A stretch of DNA of 23,189 nucleotides from Fidelibacterota bacterium. Lineage in GTDB: Bacteria > Fidelibacterota > UBA2242. The translations under genes and the position numbers were made by a program. A model generated the notes under the pieces. It ran no database searches. It was not told where the DNA came from and saw only the letters and a program-made list of their open reading frames with translations. The DNA is taken from NCBI GenBank assembly GCA_003645845.1, contig QNCV01000004.1:1-23189 (forward strand). The letters run 5' to 3'. Shown piece after piece: positions 15,258 to 23,189 of this stretch (positions within the stretch are counted from its first letter, which is position 1; every line of letters begins with the position of its first letter).

Positions 15258-17056
15258 TGACAGGAATGTATGTTTATCGAAGATCAATCGTTAGTATATT
15301 AATTCTGTTTTTGTTGAGTCTAATATTCGGTTTTTATACCTGCACCGATATGTTCAGATCGGATATTGTCCCGCCGGCCGCGTTTATCGTCAGTCCGCTG
15401 GATGGCGCTTACGGGTTGCAGGGAACGGTTCCTATTCAAATAAAACTCTACGATAACAGCGCCATTGAATATGTTGATTTTTATATTGATAATGTAAAAA
15501 TCGCCCGGCTTAAGCGGAAACCATTCACTTATTATTGGAATACGAATTTCTGGAATTCAACCATTGATCATCGGATTTATATCGAAGCTTTTGACGAATA
15601 TGGAAACAGTGCTTTTTCAGATGTTATTGAGGTGTCTGTGGCCCTGGGCGCATTGACGGGGCCGGTGAATACTTATCCGGGGAATGATGCCCTGATATCT
15701 TCCGAAAATCTGACATTGCATTGGAAAGGGCAGAAAAATGCTTCATTGTACCACATTGAAATCAGTACCGCTCCGGATATGTCGGAACCGGTGATAACCG
15801 AACAGACTGCCGACACCAGCTATCAGCTGACACTGGAAAGGAATCAGTATTATTTTCGGGTACGCGCTGAGATTTCGATTGATGATACGACTCAATATTT
15901 TACCGCTTATAGTGAGGTTCATCGTTTCTTTATCGGTGAGCGAATTTTTATTCAGCATCTTGAAGGTGAAGCGTCGGAATGGGGTGAATACATCTTTCAG
16001 AACCCCGATTCGTCATATCGGATTGTAGCCACGAAACGAATATATTTATCCGGTGGAACCCGTTATCGCCTGTTGATTAAGGATTTAGATATCCTTGGAA
16101 ATCTTCGCCGGCAGGATGAATATTACTTCTTCCAGAAACCCTATGCCGCAGCCCAGATTGATAATAACATCGTTCTGGCAAGTTATAATCTGTTTAATAA
16201 GGCCATCTGGATGAGTATTGACACAAGTGGTACCATTCTCTGGCAGAATGTCCTTGAAGAGGACAGCCGGGCTAAAGCGCTGACGACTGGCAGTTCCGGA
16301 GATATCTATACAATTGCGGAAAAGCTGACTTCGGGAGACAGTCTTTCGGTGAATTTGATACAGATGGGGACGGACGGTACGATTTTCTACGACCGTCAGT
16401 TATTTATGTATCCGAGAGGGCAGTTTGATACTCACTGGGACATTGTTGAAAATTCATCGGGTAATTTCTTTCTGGCCGGAGACCGGGGGTTGATAATGCA
16501 TCTCTATGAAGTAACCGCCGGTGGAGATATTATTCAGCAGCATACCTATGATGAATCATCAAAATATCAGCTGGTATCTCTGGAGAATAGTGATTATGGA
16601 GAAATCCTGATTATTGCCAATCAACTCTTTGGAAATGTAGGGTCTTATAATGACCAGTTGTACAATGTTGACAATAGCGATGGAGTTATTCTGCATGTCG
16701 ATGCCAGTGGCAATCTGGTCGGCCGTGATCTGTTTGACGGAAGCGGACTTGAGATGATTGTATCGGTAAAGAAAACATCGGACGGCGGTTTTATATTGTC
16801 CGGAAGTACGGATTCCCGGCGATTCGGTTTAAATGATATTTGGGTCAGTCGCTTGAACGGGGATTTTTCGGAGCAATGGTCATGCTATTACGGCAAGACA
16901 ATGAACAATTTCGGCGCCGGGATATGCGAGACTTTTGATGGAGGGTATATCTTCACCGGGACAATCACCAGTTATACATCGGGTGTGAATGCCGATATTA
17001 TATGTGTCAAGACTGATGAGAACGGTCGGACGATTCGAAACTGGTTTTTAGAATAA
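15254..17056 (+). CDS. Membrane-anchored surface protein, Ig/FnIII-like domains plus about seven propeller-like repeats
   Basis: Encodes 600 residues; the start overlaps the receptor stop (ATGATGA) with GGGG (15245-15248) upstream. A basic, hydrophobic N-terminus ends in FGFYTC at residue 30; Cys30 could be lipidated, though Thr at -1 is not the usual Gly/Ala/Ser. Residues about 40-130 resemble a bacterial Ig domain ('FIVSPLDGAYGLQGTVPI', 'FYIDNVKIARL') and 135-228 an FnIII-like domain. From about 250 to the end I count seven repeats of 40-60 residues with the pattern G-x-[IF]-x-[LIF]-[AST]-x, an acidic stretch, a strand, [DN]-x-x-G and a closing strand. The clearest are GGFILSGST...NDIWVSRLNGD and GGYIFTGTI...ADIICVKTDENG. 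This is what a seven-bladed propeller would look like. There is no T9SS sorting domain, which fits lipid anchoring. Coupling to a TonB receptor suggests a substrate-binding lid analogous to BtuG; this is inference. Confidence 0.78.
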   Translation: MMTGMYVYRRSIVSILILFLLSLIFGFYTCTDMFRSDIVPPAAFIVSPLDGAYGLQGTVPIQIKLYDNSAIEYVDFYIDNVKIARLKRKPFTYYWNTNFWNSTIDHRIYIEAFDEYGNSAFSDVIEVSVALGALTGPVNTYPGNDALISSENLTLHWKGQKNASLYHIEISTAPDMSEPVITEQTADTSYQLTLERNQYYFRVRAEISIDDTTQYFTAYSEVHRFFIGERIFIQHLEGEASEWGEYIFQNPDSSYRIVATKRIYLSGGTRYRLLIKDLDILGNLRRQDEYYFFQKPYAAAQIDNNIVLASYNLFNKAIWMSIDTSGTILWQNVLEEDSRAKALTTGSSGDIYTIAEKLTSGDSLSVNLIQMGTDGTIFYDRQLFMYPRGQFDTHWDIVENSSGNFFLAGDRGLIMHLYEVTAGGDIIQQHTYDESSKYQLVSLENSDYGEILIIANQLFGNVGSYNDQLYNVDNSDGVILHVDASGNLVGRDLFDGSGLEMIVSVKKTSDGGFILSGSTDSRRFGLNDIWVSRLNGDFSEQWSCYYGKTMNNFGAGICETFDGGYIFTGTITSYTSGVNADIICVKTDENGRTIRNWFLE

Positions 17057-17058
17057 CT

Positions 17059-17089
17059 AAAAAGGGCGCTGAGTATCAGCGCCCTTTTT
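17059..17089. terminator. Bidirectional Rho-independent terminator between convergent genes
   Basis: The 14-bp stem AAAAAGGGCGCTGA/TCAGCGCCCTTTTT (17059-17072/17076-17089) is perfect and has a GTA loop. It lies 2 bases after the + strand stop and 15 bases beyond the minus-strand stop at 17105. Flanking A and T runs make it work in both directions. Confidence 0.95.
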
Positions 17090-17104
17090 CATAATCTCAT
17101 TATC

Positions 17105-20100
17105 CTATTTTAATAGAATTACTTTTTGGCGATGGGTTTTATTGTCGAAAGCCATCGTTATGATATAAACACCGGATGGTAATGGGCGTCCCTGTCCGGT
17201 TTGTCCGTTCCAGTGCAGTGTGTAGACGCCGGGTTGGGCATATTCAACATTTTGGTTGTAGACCTCTTTGCCGAGAATATCGTATATAGCCATTTTTACC
17301 TGACCCGGGCGGGGAATTTCGAAAGGTAACGATACGGTGGGATTAAAAGGGTTCGGGTAGGCATTGTTTAATTTAAAGGTCGTCGGCAGGCTTTCCAAAT
17401 TAGCAATACCGGTAGCGGCATCATCGGTGAGGACTTCCACCAGATCGATAAGGACACCCAGGCGCGGCGATACGCTTTGGTCATTTGATTTCAGACGAAA
17501 GCGGATACTGACAGGCTCGTGACCGGCGCCGCAGTAAGGGGTCAGATCGAAGGTATACTCCGTCCAAAATGCCAGTGCTGTTCCATAAAAACTCTTCAGA
17601 ACTGTCCAATCACCGTTGCCTTCTTTAACTTCAAAAAAGACCGTATCGCCATTGTCTTCAAACCACTGTACGATCGAGAATCGGATGTTGGCGATATTGC
17701 GGGATACAAAATTCAGCTGATTTTTCAGATAGATACTGACATTCTGATTGGTCGGATATCTGACACCGTCTCCGGAAGCCAAACAAGCAATTCCATTCTG
17801 GATAGAACTTGGATCAATATATTGTTGCCAGACTCCCTCCGATTCCCAGCGGTCCAGGGGTTTTTCAAAATCGTCAATGACTACCTGTTGGAGAACCTTG
17901 AAAGAGAAGTATCCGGTTTCCGGAAAGCGTCCGAAGTTCGGCGTGGCTCCATTGTCCCTGAAGGTAAAGAAGTACCGTAGCGAATCACCGTCGTTCAGCG
18001 CAGAGCTCAGGCTGAATTCACCGCCCCAGACATGCTCACCTCTGTAACTCAGGAGGGTACTGTCTTTAACAGAGGATTCGCTGAGATAGTGGACATAAAC
18101 GGTGTTCGTATCCACCGAAATATTGTCCTCAATATATATGGATACAGGATAAGGACCCAGTTTGTCGATTGTATCAATGGGTAATACCTTTTCGGTGGCA
18201 ATCGGAGTAATGGTATCGGGGCCGGAATAGAAAGTATGTTTAATGGCGCTGTTATAGCGTCCGTCATCGAGTTTGAAAAACGGATAATAGGTGATGTTCG
18301 CCGAGCTGGTTGTAATCGCCGGAATGTCGGCGGTATATGTGCCGTCGCCGACGTCACTCATTTCCAGAAAGTTCCATTCGCCGTCATCGTAACGATACCA
18401 GAGTTGAGCGATACTGATTGTGCCGTCGGTTGCAGGGGTTGCCGTGACCGTGAAGGGACCGGTATATTCGGTATTCCGCAATTTTGTGATATTAATCTGA
18501 ATATTATTCAGGTGGTTGATGATATCATGCATGGCCTGAATCCGGATAGATGTGTCGGTAATGGCTTCATAGCCACCAAAAGCGAAGTATACTGTCCGGA
18601 AAGGATCGTCAGCTGCAACCGCACCGCTGTTGCCATTTCCGTATTGCAGGATCGAATAGCCATTGCCGGTGGCGGAAATTTCCGACGGGTAAGAACTGGT
18701 CGCCCGCCCAGGTTGTAAAAATTTGAACTGATCAAAACCGGAAAAGAGAGAGACGCCCGGTGATACGTAGATCGGGCTTGTACCGCCGTCATCAGAGATA
18801 TAGACTGAAGACAGGTAGGTTTCATACCAGCTTTTAGATGCTCCGCCACTCCTTTCATAGGTATTGTTGCCACCTTCATCACACATATCCCAGCCGATGT
18901 CCTGGCCTGAAAGGAAAAGCCGTCCGCCATTTTCCAGGTAGTATTGCAGTACGGCACGATCATCTTCTTCCAGTGACGGGAATGCCCATTCACAGCCCCA
19001 GACAACAATAGGAAATTTGATGATCAGGGAACTGTCCACCGGTGCGGTGCGGTAATAGTGCATATAGGCGATCCCCAGCTTCTCGAATGCATCGAAGTAG
19101 TAACTGCCGATATCCATATCATCCACATCCTCGACAAACAGCACCTCGGTATGGACCGGGATATCGACTTTAAATGTGTCGCTGAAAGCCGTGTTTTGAA
19201 GAACAATCATGACCGGAATATTCTTTGGTGGCAGATTTTCGCCAACATGAATGACAAGTGGATTATCCCTGTTTATGTTATCATACGGATAGTCCTGCAT
19301 GCCAAAAATGGTATCGATGACCACGCTTTGGATCACATTACTAATGGCAGGGTCATCGGAAATAACTTTTGCCGTAACCTGGCTGGCCCCTGCCCAGCGG
19401 TTTTCGATATGCAGGATTATGTTAATGTCTTCACCGGGATCGATTAAACCGTTACCATTACCGGCGGGATCACTGAATTCGACATAATTGATTTTGAGCT
19501 TTGGTTTGGGGGTGACCGATTCGGTCAGAGCTCTCAGGGCATTTACACGACCGGCACCCAGCTGTCCGATATAGTCCGGATTCTCCGCGTCAATATTATC
19601 GGCCGTTCCGATCAATTGGAAATAAGCCTGAACATTCGTCCATTCAGGATGCTGTGATCGTATCAAACCGAGCAAACCGGCAGCTACCGGAGATGCCATC
19701 GATGTGCCGCTATAGGGATTATAGAGACTGTTATTATTTAAATCATTAGCCGGTGTGGTGCTCCAGAGACCGGGATTATGATCACCTCCCGGTGCGCAGA
19801 CCGTGACAAAATCACCAAAGTTGGAATACCAGGCTTTGACATCATAGGGATCAACCGCGCCAACGCTAATACACCAGGGTACTTTTGATAACGGATCAAA
19901 TATATCACTCTCGTCGTTTCCGGCGGAAGTCAGGACACAGACATCATTCAGAAACGCATATTCGGCACCGTCAAGGACAACCGCACTGTTACCATAGCTG
20001 AGTGAAGCCACTTTTGCGCCGTTGTCAGCCGCGTATATAAATCCACGGGCCATATCCGTTGAGCGACCATATCCATCACCATTAGAATCAGCCCAGCCAA

Positions 20101-20926
20101 TCCGGGCGGTCATGATGCGACAGCCCCAGCCGATACTGGCAATTCCGACCCCGTTATTGGTGGCGCCGGCGGCCAGACCGGAACAATGCGTACCATGTCC
20201 ATTAACATCGGCCAGGTTATTGTCTTCAGTGCTTCCGTCTTCACCCGGCCAGAGATCGTCGACGCCATCGACAAAATCCCATCCGTGAAAATCATCGATG
20301 AAGCCGTTTCCGTCATCGTCAACATTGTTGGAATCCGCTGCCGTAAGAACGCCGTCGCCATCGATATCCTCACCGGGGTTCAGCCACAACACATCTTTCA
20401 GGTCCGGGTGTCTGTATTCGATACCCGAATCAATAATACAAATAGCTACACTGGAATCACCTTTAGCAACATCCCAGGCCGCCGGAGCATTCATCTGGGG
20501 CAGATGAGTCAGATCTGCCCACATCGGATCGTTGGGGATTATGTCCTGAGGAATAAGATAGACCGGTTCGGCATATTCCACATTGGGATCATTATTGAGT
20601 TCCCGACAGAGATCCGGAATATTTTCGGTGATGTTGACCCTGACAGTATAGATACGGTTTACGCCGGATATTTCTGCTGCTTTCAGCGATTTTGCCATGC
20701 CGGTCTGCCTGAATAGCGGTTGAATGGCTTCTTGCATCCCCTTAGCCAGGCTGATACGGTTATTTAATGCTTTGATGCTTGAAACATCCACATTTTTATT
20801 AACCGTTTTAACGACAACTTTACCGGGTTCGTATTTATAACGTGTCTTCCGGTTGTAAGGTCTGGCATTAATCAGAGAAATAATCAACGCAATTAAAAAG
20901 ACAACACGAGTTACAGCTTTCATCAT
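17105..20926 (-). CDS. Subtilisin-like serine peptidase (S8) with T9SS type A sorting domain
   Basis: Encodes 1273 residues from the ATG at 20926. That start has GAGG five bases upstream and is followed by the signal peptide 'VTRVVFLIALIISLINA'; an in-frame ATG at 21004 falls inside the promoter. Residues about 30-130 look like an inhibitor-type propeptide ('YEPGKVVVKTV' to 'DPNVEYAEPVYL'). The S8 domain has Asp166 (IIDSG), His244 (GHGTH), oxyanion Asn337 (SAGND) and Ser409 (GTSMASP). An insert between Asp and His is rich in Asp/Gly calcium-type loops (DIDGDGVL, DDDGNGFIDD). After it come a CARDB-like linker, an amidotransferase-fold-like domain (about 595-807, RLFLSGQDIGW), an Ig-like domain, a MAM-like beta-sandwich (about 1014-1166) and the sorting domain (NAYPNPFNP ... 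KVILLK). It is probably surface-attached or released and degrades external protein. It is transcribed after the papain-like peptidase, with a promoter of its own. Confidence 0.93.
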   Translation of the reverse strand: MMKAVTRVVFLIALIISLINARPYNRKTRYKYEPGKVVVKTVNKNVDVSSIKALNNRISLAKGMQEAIQPLFRQTGMAKSLKAAEISGVNRIYTVRVNITENIPDLCRELNNDPNVEYAEPVYLIPQDIIPNDPMWADLTHLPQMNAPAAWDVAKGDSSVAICIIDSGIEYRHPDLKDVLWLNPGEDIDGDGVLTAADSNNVDDDGNGFIDDFHGWDFVDGVDDLWPGEDGSTEDNNLADVNGHGTHCSGLAAGATNNGVGIASIGWGCRIMTARIGWADSNGDGYGRSTDMARGFIYAADNGAKVASLSYGNSAVVLDGAEYAFLNDVCVLTSAGNDESDIFDPLSKVPWCISVGAVDPYDVKAWYSNFGDFVTVCAPGGDHNPGLWSTTPANDLNNNSLYNPYSGTSMASPVAAGLLGLIRSQHPEWTNVQAYFQLIGTADNIDAENPDYIGQLGAGRVNALRALTESVTPKPKLKINYVEFSDPAGNGNGLIDPGEDINIILHIENRWAGASQVTAKVISDDPAISNVIQSVVIDTIFGMQDYPYDNINRDNPLVIHVGENLPPKNIPVMIVLQNTAFSDTFKVDIPVHTEVLFVEDVDDMDIGSYYFDAFEKLGIAYMHYYRTAPVDSSLIIKFPIVVWGCEWAFPSLEEDDRAVLQYYLENGGRLFLSGQDIGWDMCDEGGNNTYERSGGASKSWYETYLSSVYISDDGGTSPIYVSPGVSLFSGFDQFKFLQPGRATSSYPSEISATGNGYSILQYGNGNSGAVAADDPFRTVYFAFGGYEAITDTSIRIQAMHDIINHLNNIQINITKLRNTEYTGPFTVTATPATDGTISIAQLWYRYDDGEWNFLEMSDVGDGTYTADIPAITTSSANITYYPFFKLDDGRYNSAIKHTFYSGPDTITPIATEKVLPIDTIDKLGPYPVSIYIEDNISVDTNTVYVHYLSESSVKDSTLLSYRGEHVWGGEFSLSSALNDGDSLRYFFTFRDNGATPNFGRFPETGYFSFKVLQQVVIDDFEKPLDRWESEGVWQQYIDPSSIQNGIACLASGDGVRYPTNQNVSIYLKNQLNFVSRNIANIRFSIVQWFEDNGDTVFFEVKEGNGDWTVLKSFYGTALAFWTEYTFDLTPYCGAGHEPVSIRFRLKSNDQSVSPRLGVLIDLVEVLTDDAATGIANLESLPTTFKLNNAYPNPFNPTVSLPFEIPRPGQVKMAIYDILGKEVYNQNVEYAQPGVYTLHWNGQTGQGRPLPSGVYIITMAFDNKTHRQKVILLK

Positions 20927-20975
20927 GGTTACCTCATTTTTCATGAAATTTAAGCAATCCGCTAAAAAAAACAAG

Positions 20976-21004
20976 ATACTATCCCTGCATGTGACTACAA
21001 TCAA
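20976..21004 (-). promoter_or_regulatory. Candidate sigma70-type promoter of the S8 peptidase gene
   Basis: On the minus strand TTGATT (20999-21004) and TAGTAT (20976-20981) are exactly 17 bases apart, predicting a start near 20969 and a leader of about 43 bases. No terminator separates this point from the upstream peptidase gene, so read-through from that gene is also likely. Confidence 0.5.
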
Positions 21005-21033
21005 AAGAGTGAAAATATTTTACCAATCATGAC

Positions 21034-23189
21034 CTATTTCAAGAGAATGCACTTCCTTGTTTCCAGAAAATTACCCGCCCGAATACGATAGAAATAGATT
21101 CCGCTCGGATATCGGTAGGCATTCCACTGAATGTGGTAATATCCGGCGTCCTGATGTTTATTGATCAATGTCTCAACCAATTGACCATTGTAATTATAAA
21201 TAGTGATTTTCACCAATTCACTTTTTGGCAACTGATATGAAATAGTCGTTGTCGGATTGAAGGGATTCGGATAGTTTTGGTTCAGTTTCCATTCGGTTGG
21301 TAAATCCGTCGGCGCCTTCCGGGTGTCAATCGCAACCGCCGCTTCCGGATAGATTTCGACATCATCGATGATCATGCCGGCACCGCCCCCGGTGGAATCG
21401 CTTTCAAAACGGAACCGGAACCAGGCTTTTTCAGCGCCCTGATCAATCAGTGATTTCAGGTCAATTTCATACTGTTGCCAGTTTGCATTAACGCCGGTAA
21501 AGGTTTGGAAAGTGGTCCAGTTCAAACTGTCGCTGCTCATTTCAGCATAGGCAAAATCCTTGTCCTGTTCGATCTGGTAAATAGCCCAGTAACGAACGGT
21601 GGCATAATCCACCTGCGTTAAGTCAATTCCCGGTTTAAAAACCATGCTGGCATTCATATTATTTGGATAGGGAACTCCGCCGCCGTTGCACTGGGCCGAC
21701 CACATTCCGGCATGCCGATCAATAATGTTATTCCTTAACCAGCCCGGTTCCATTTCCCAGAATCCGTAATCACTTTCAAATCCATCGATATAAGTACCGA
21801 CATTCAGTGATAGATCGGCCGCATTATTATAATCGTTATAATCGCTTGGAATATTGATTAATTTGACGGACAAGGAGAATTCGGCGGGCTCCGTAAACAT
21901 GATCGGCTTGAACATGGCGATTCCACTGCTCTGTGAGACAATCTGTGCAACCGTGGATGTATCACGGTAAAGTTCGGTGCCATTATCATCGAGAACGCAA
22001 ACCGCTTCAACATTGTTTTCATCATTCGCTCCCTCGTTGGCAATCTCGACGCCAAACTGAAGATTGCTCAGAATGAAAAAGGAGGGATAAGGTAGCCAGA
22101 CATCTTTAACTGCAAGATCGTGTTCGGGTTTTGACAAGTTTAAATTGCAAAGCACGGTCTGAGATGAAATGTTGCTTGGATTATTAATCAGAAAACGGAT
22201 GATGCCGTGGTATTCGCCCGGCCGGTAATCACGGGTTTCCACCGTGACCGTCACTTCGGCACTGTCTCCGGATTCAATCATTCCGCTGCCATTACCAAGT
22301 GTCAGCCACGGCGCGATTTCGGTACCATCACCAAAAAGGTCCATGGACCGCTGATCGTCACCATGGTCTTCAAAAATTGTTGTTTCTCCGTCTTTGATAT
22401 AAATGTCATCGATCAGAAAACCGATCAACTCCGGTTCATCCGGCGTGCTATGTCCCTGATCAGATGCCATTGCCCAGCGGATGATGACAGAGCTCGTTTT
22501 ATAGGCTGACAGATCAAATTGGGCATTAACCCACCCGTCACTGAACCCGGCCCAGCCGGGAATTCCGTAACCCATATTCCAGCCCTGTTCCGGGTGTCCA
22601 AAACTCCACAGGTCACTACAGGTATATGCCGGCATCGCTGGTGTTATTACGGAGAAGTTTTCACCGCTATCGGTGGATATCCAGACATTGCAGCCGTCCC
22701 AGCCATCATAGCCGTCTGTGGCTCCGGCAGGGTTCTCCAGGGCCCAGAGTGTCATGAAATCAAGGACCGGATTGGTACTGTTGCTCAGGTCGATAACCGG
22801 GGTCTGGAGGTACTGCAGCCAGCCGTCATTATAACCGCCCAGATCAGGATCGGCACACCACCAGGATTTGCCGTTGTACGCATGGGCTGTATCGGTATGC
22901 CAGACCAGTGGTATAGAGTAATCACAACCGGAAAATTCCAGGGTGCCGGTGCCGGTGTTTTTTACGAAAAAACTCTGGGTTTCTGTATCTCCGACTGTTA
23001 AATCGAAATTCAATTCGTCTTTAGATGTTGCCAGAGACGGACTTTCTATGTAGGATTCGAAAATAAAGGGGGTGTATGATCCCATACCACTGTCGCCCCA
23101 TTTGATGCGGAAGTAACCATTTTCACCCCAGTCAGGTCCCCAGCTGTTTTTTACAATCCAGCATTCCAGGGCATCGTTCCAACCCACAA
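21034..23189 (-). CDS. C-terminal part of a papain-like (C1A) cysteine peptidase with T9SS type A sorting domain (5' truncated)
   Basis: The frame runs off the right edge. The GTG at 23185-23187 is an internal Val codon, giving VGWNDALECWIVKNSWG, the C-terminal end of a C1A papain domain. Residue 14 of the visible part is the active-site Asn of KNSWG, followed by GENGYFRIKWG. Catalytic Cys and His lie outside the window. An Ig/ASPM-like sandwich begins at about 52 ('LATSKDELNFDLTVGDTET', 'VKNTGTGTLEF'). It is interrupted at about 89-278 by an immune-inhibitor-A-like module ('WWCADPDLGGYNDGWLQY' to 'IGFLIDDIYI') and resumes at 288-352 ('PWLTLGNGSGMIESGDSA'). A CARDB-like domain (about 355-465) and a second MAM-like module (about 466-612) follow, then the sorting domain (LNQNYPNPFNP ... 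KCILLK). It is presumably an exported protease. It shares modules and operon position with the downstream S8 peptidase. Confidence 0.9.
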   Translation of the reverse strand, partial: VGWNDALECWIVKNSWGPDWGENGYFRIKWGDSGMGSYTPFIFESYIESPSLATSKDELNFDLTVGDTETQSFFVKNTGTGTLEFSGCDYSIPLVWHTDTAHAYNGKSWWCADPDLGGYNDGWLQYLQTPVIDLSNSTNPVLDFMTLWALENPAGATDGYDGWDGCNVWISTDSGENFSVITPAMPAYTCSDLWSFGHPEQGWNMGYGIPGWAGFSDGWVNAQFDLSAYKTSSVIIRWAMASDQGHSTPDEPELIGFLIDDIYIKDGETTIFEDHGDDQRSMDLFGDGTEIAPWLTLGNGSGMIESGDSAEVTVTVETRDYRPGEYHGIIRFLINNPSNISSQTVLCNLNLSKPEHDLAVKDVWLPYPSFFILSNLQFGVEIANEGANDENNVEAVCVLDDNGTELYRDTSTVAQIVSQSSGIAMFKPIMFTEPAEFSLSVKLINIPSDYNDYNNAADLSLNVGTYIDGFESDYGFWEMEPGWLRNNIIDRHAGMWSAQCNGGGVPYPNNMNASMVFKPGIDLTQVDYATVRYWAIYQIEQDKDFAYAEMSSDSLNWTTFQTFTGVNANWQQYEIDLKSLIDQGAEKAWFRFRFESDSTGGGAGMIIDDVEIYPEAAVAIDTRKAPTDLPTEWKLNQNYPNPFNPTTTISYQLPKSELVKITIYNYNGQLVETLINKHQDAGYYHIQWNAYRYPSGIYFYRIRAGNFLETRKCILLK

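Noticed and set aside
18506..19144. Functional glutamine amidotransferase domain in the S8 peptidase
   Set aside because: No nucleophile Cys elbow or His-Glu pair is recognisable around the GQD motif; only a fold-level resemblance is claimed.
20186..20716. Plus-strand open frame opposite the S8 peptidase
   Set aside because: It is the complement of the well-supported peptidase domain with its catalytic motifs; no independent start signal or recognisable protein.
1..23189. CRISPR array, transposon, phage or integron content
   Set aside because: No regularly spaced direct repeats, transposase or integrase motifs, or terminal inverted repeats were found on either strand.

Overview
The window looks like chromosomal DNA from an uncultured or little-studied member of the FCB group, outside the classical Bacteroidetes. 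Candidates are KSB1, Calditrichota, Marinimicrobia or Ignavibacteria-like lineages. The evidence is the combination of type IX secretion (T9SS) C-terminal sorting domains of the 'NYPNPFNP ... SGVYFY ... KKMVLMK' type on nearly every secreted protein, a PorV/PorQ-family outer-membrane protein, large TonB-dependent receptors with an N-terminal carboxypeptidase-regulatory-like domain, and a tig-clpP operon behind a tRNA-Leu gene. The phylum is an inference and no rRNA is present. I see no phage, transposon, CRISPR array or rRNA.

Layout. (1) 1-527: 3' end of a secreted protein with a T9SS sorting domain, cut by the left edge. (2) 654-2792, housekeeping: tRNA-Leu(UAG), a leader with a strong imperfect hairpin, trigger factor (tig) and clpP, with tig and clpP overlapping. 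The ClpP catalytic Asp position is Asn. (3) 2894-12849, a surface-protein cluster, all on +: TonB-dependent receptor, a 1126-residue secreted partner with a divergent sorting-like C-terminus, a PorV-family protein, and a 754-residue T9SS cargo. It ends at a strong intrinsic terminator. (4) 13023-17056, a second cluster with its own promoter: a smaller TonB-dependent receptor overlapping by 4 bp a membrane-anchored protein with two Ig/FnIII-like domains and about seven propeller-like repeats. It ends at a perfect 14-bp bidirectional terminator. (5) 17105-23189 on the minus strand: a subtilisin-like (S8) peptidase and, upstream of it, the C-terminal part of a papain-like (C1A) peptidase. Both carry T9SS sorting domains, and the S8 gene has a candidate promoter of its own.

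How the genes may work together. The housekeeping pair handles nascent-chain folding and protein turnover and is functionally separate. The remaining genes describe a cell surface built on T9SS: secreted peptidases would degrade external protein, and two TonB-dependent receptor modules would import products. Each receptor is paired with an accessory protein that is not a recognisable SusD. In one the partner is a T9SS-type protein plus a PorV paralogue; in the other it is a candidate beta-propeller lipoprotein, an arrangement resembling BtuB-BtuG. These two pairings are the most interesting content. Substrates cannot be read from the sequence.
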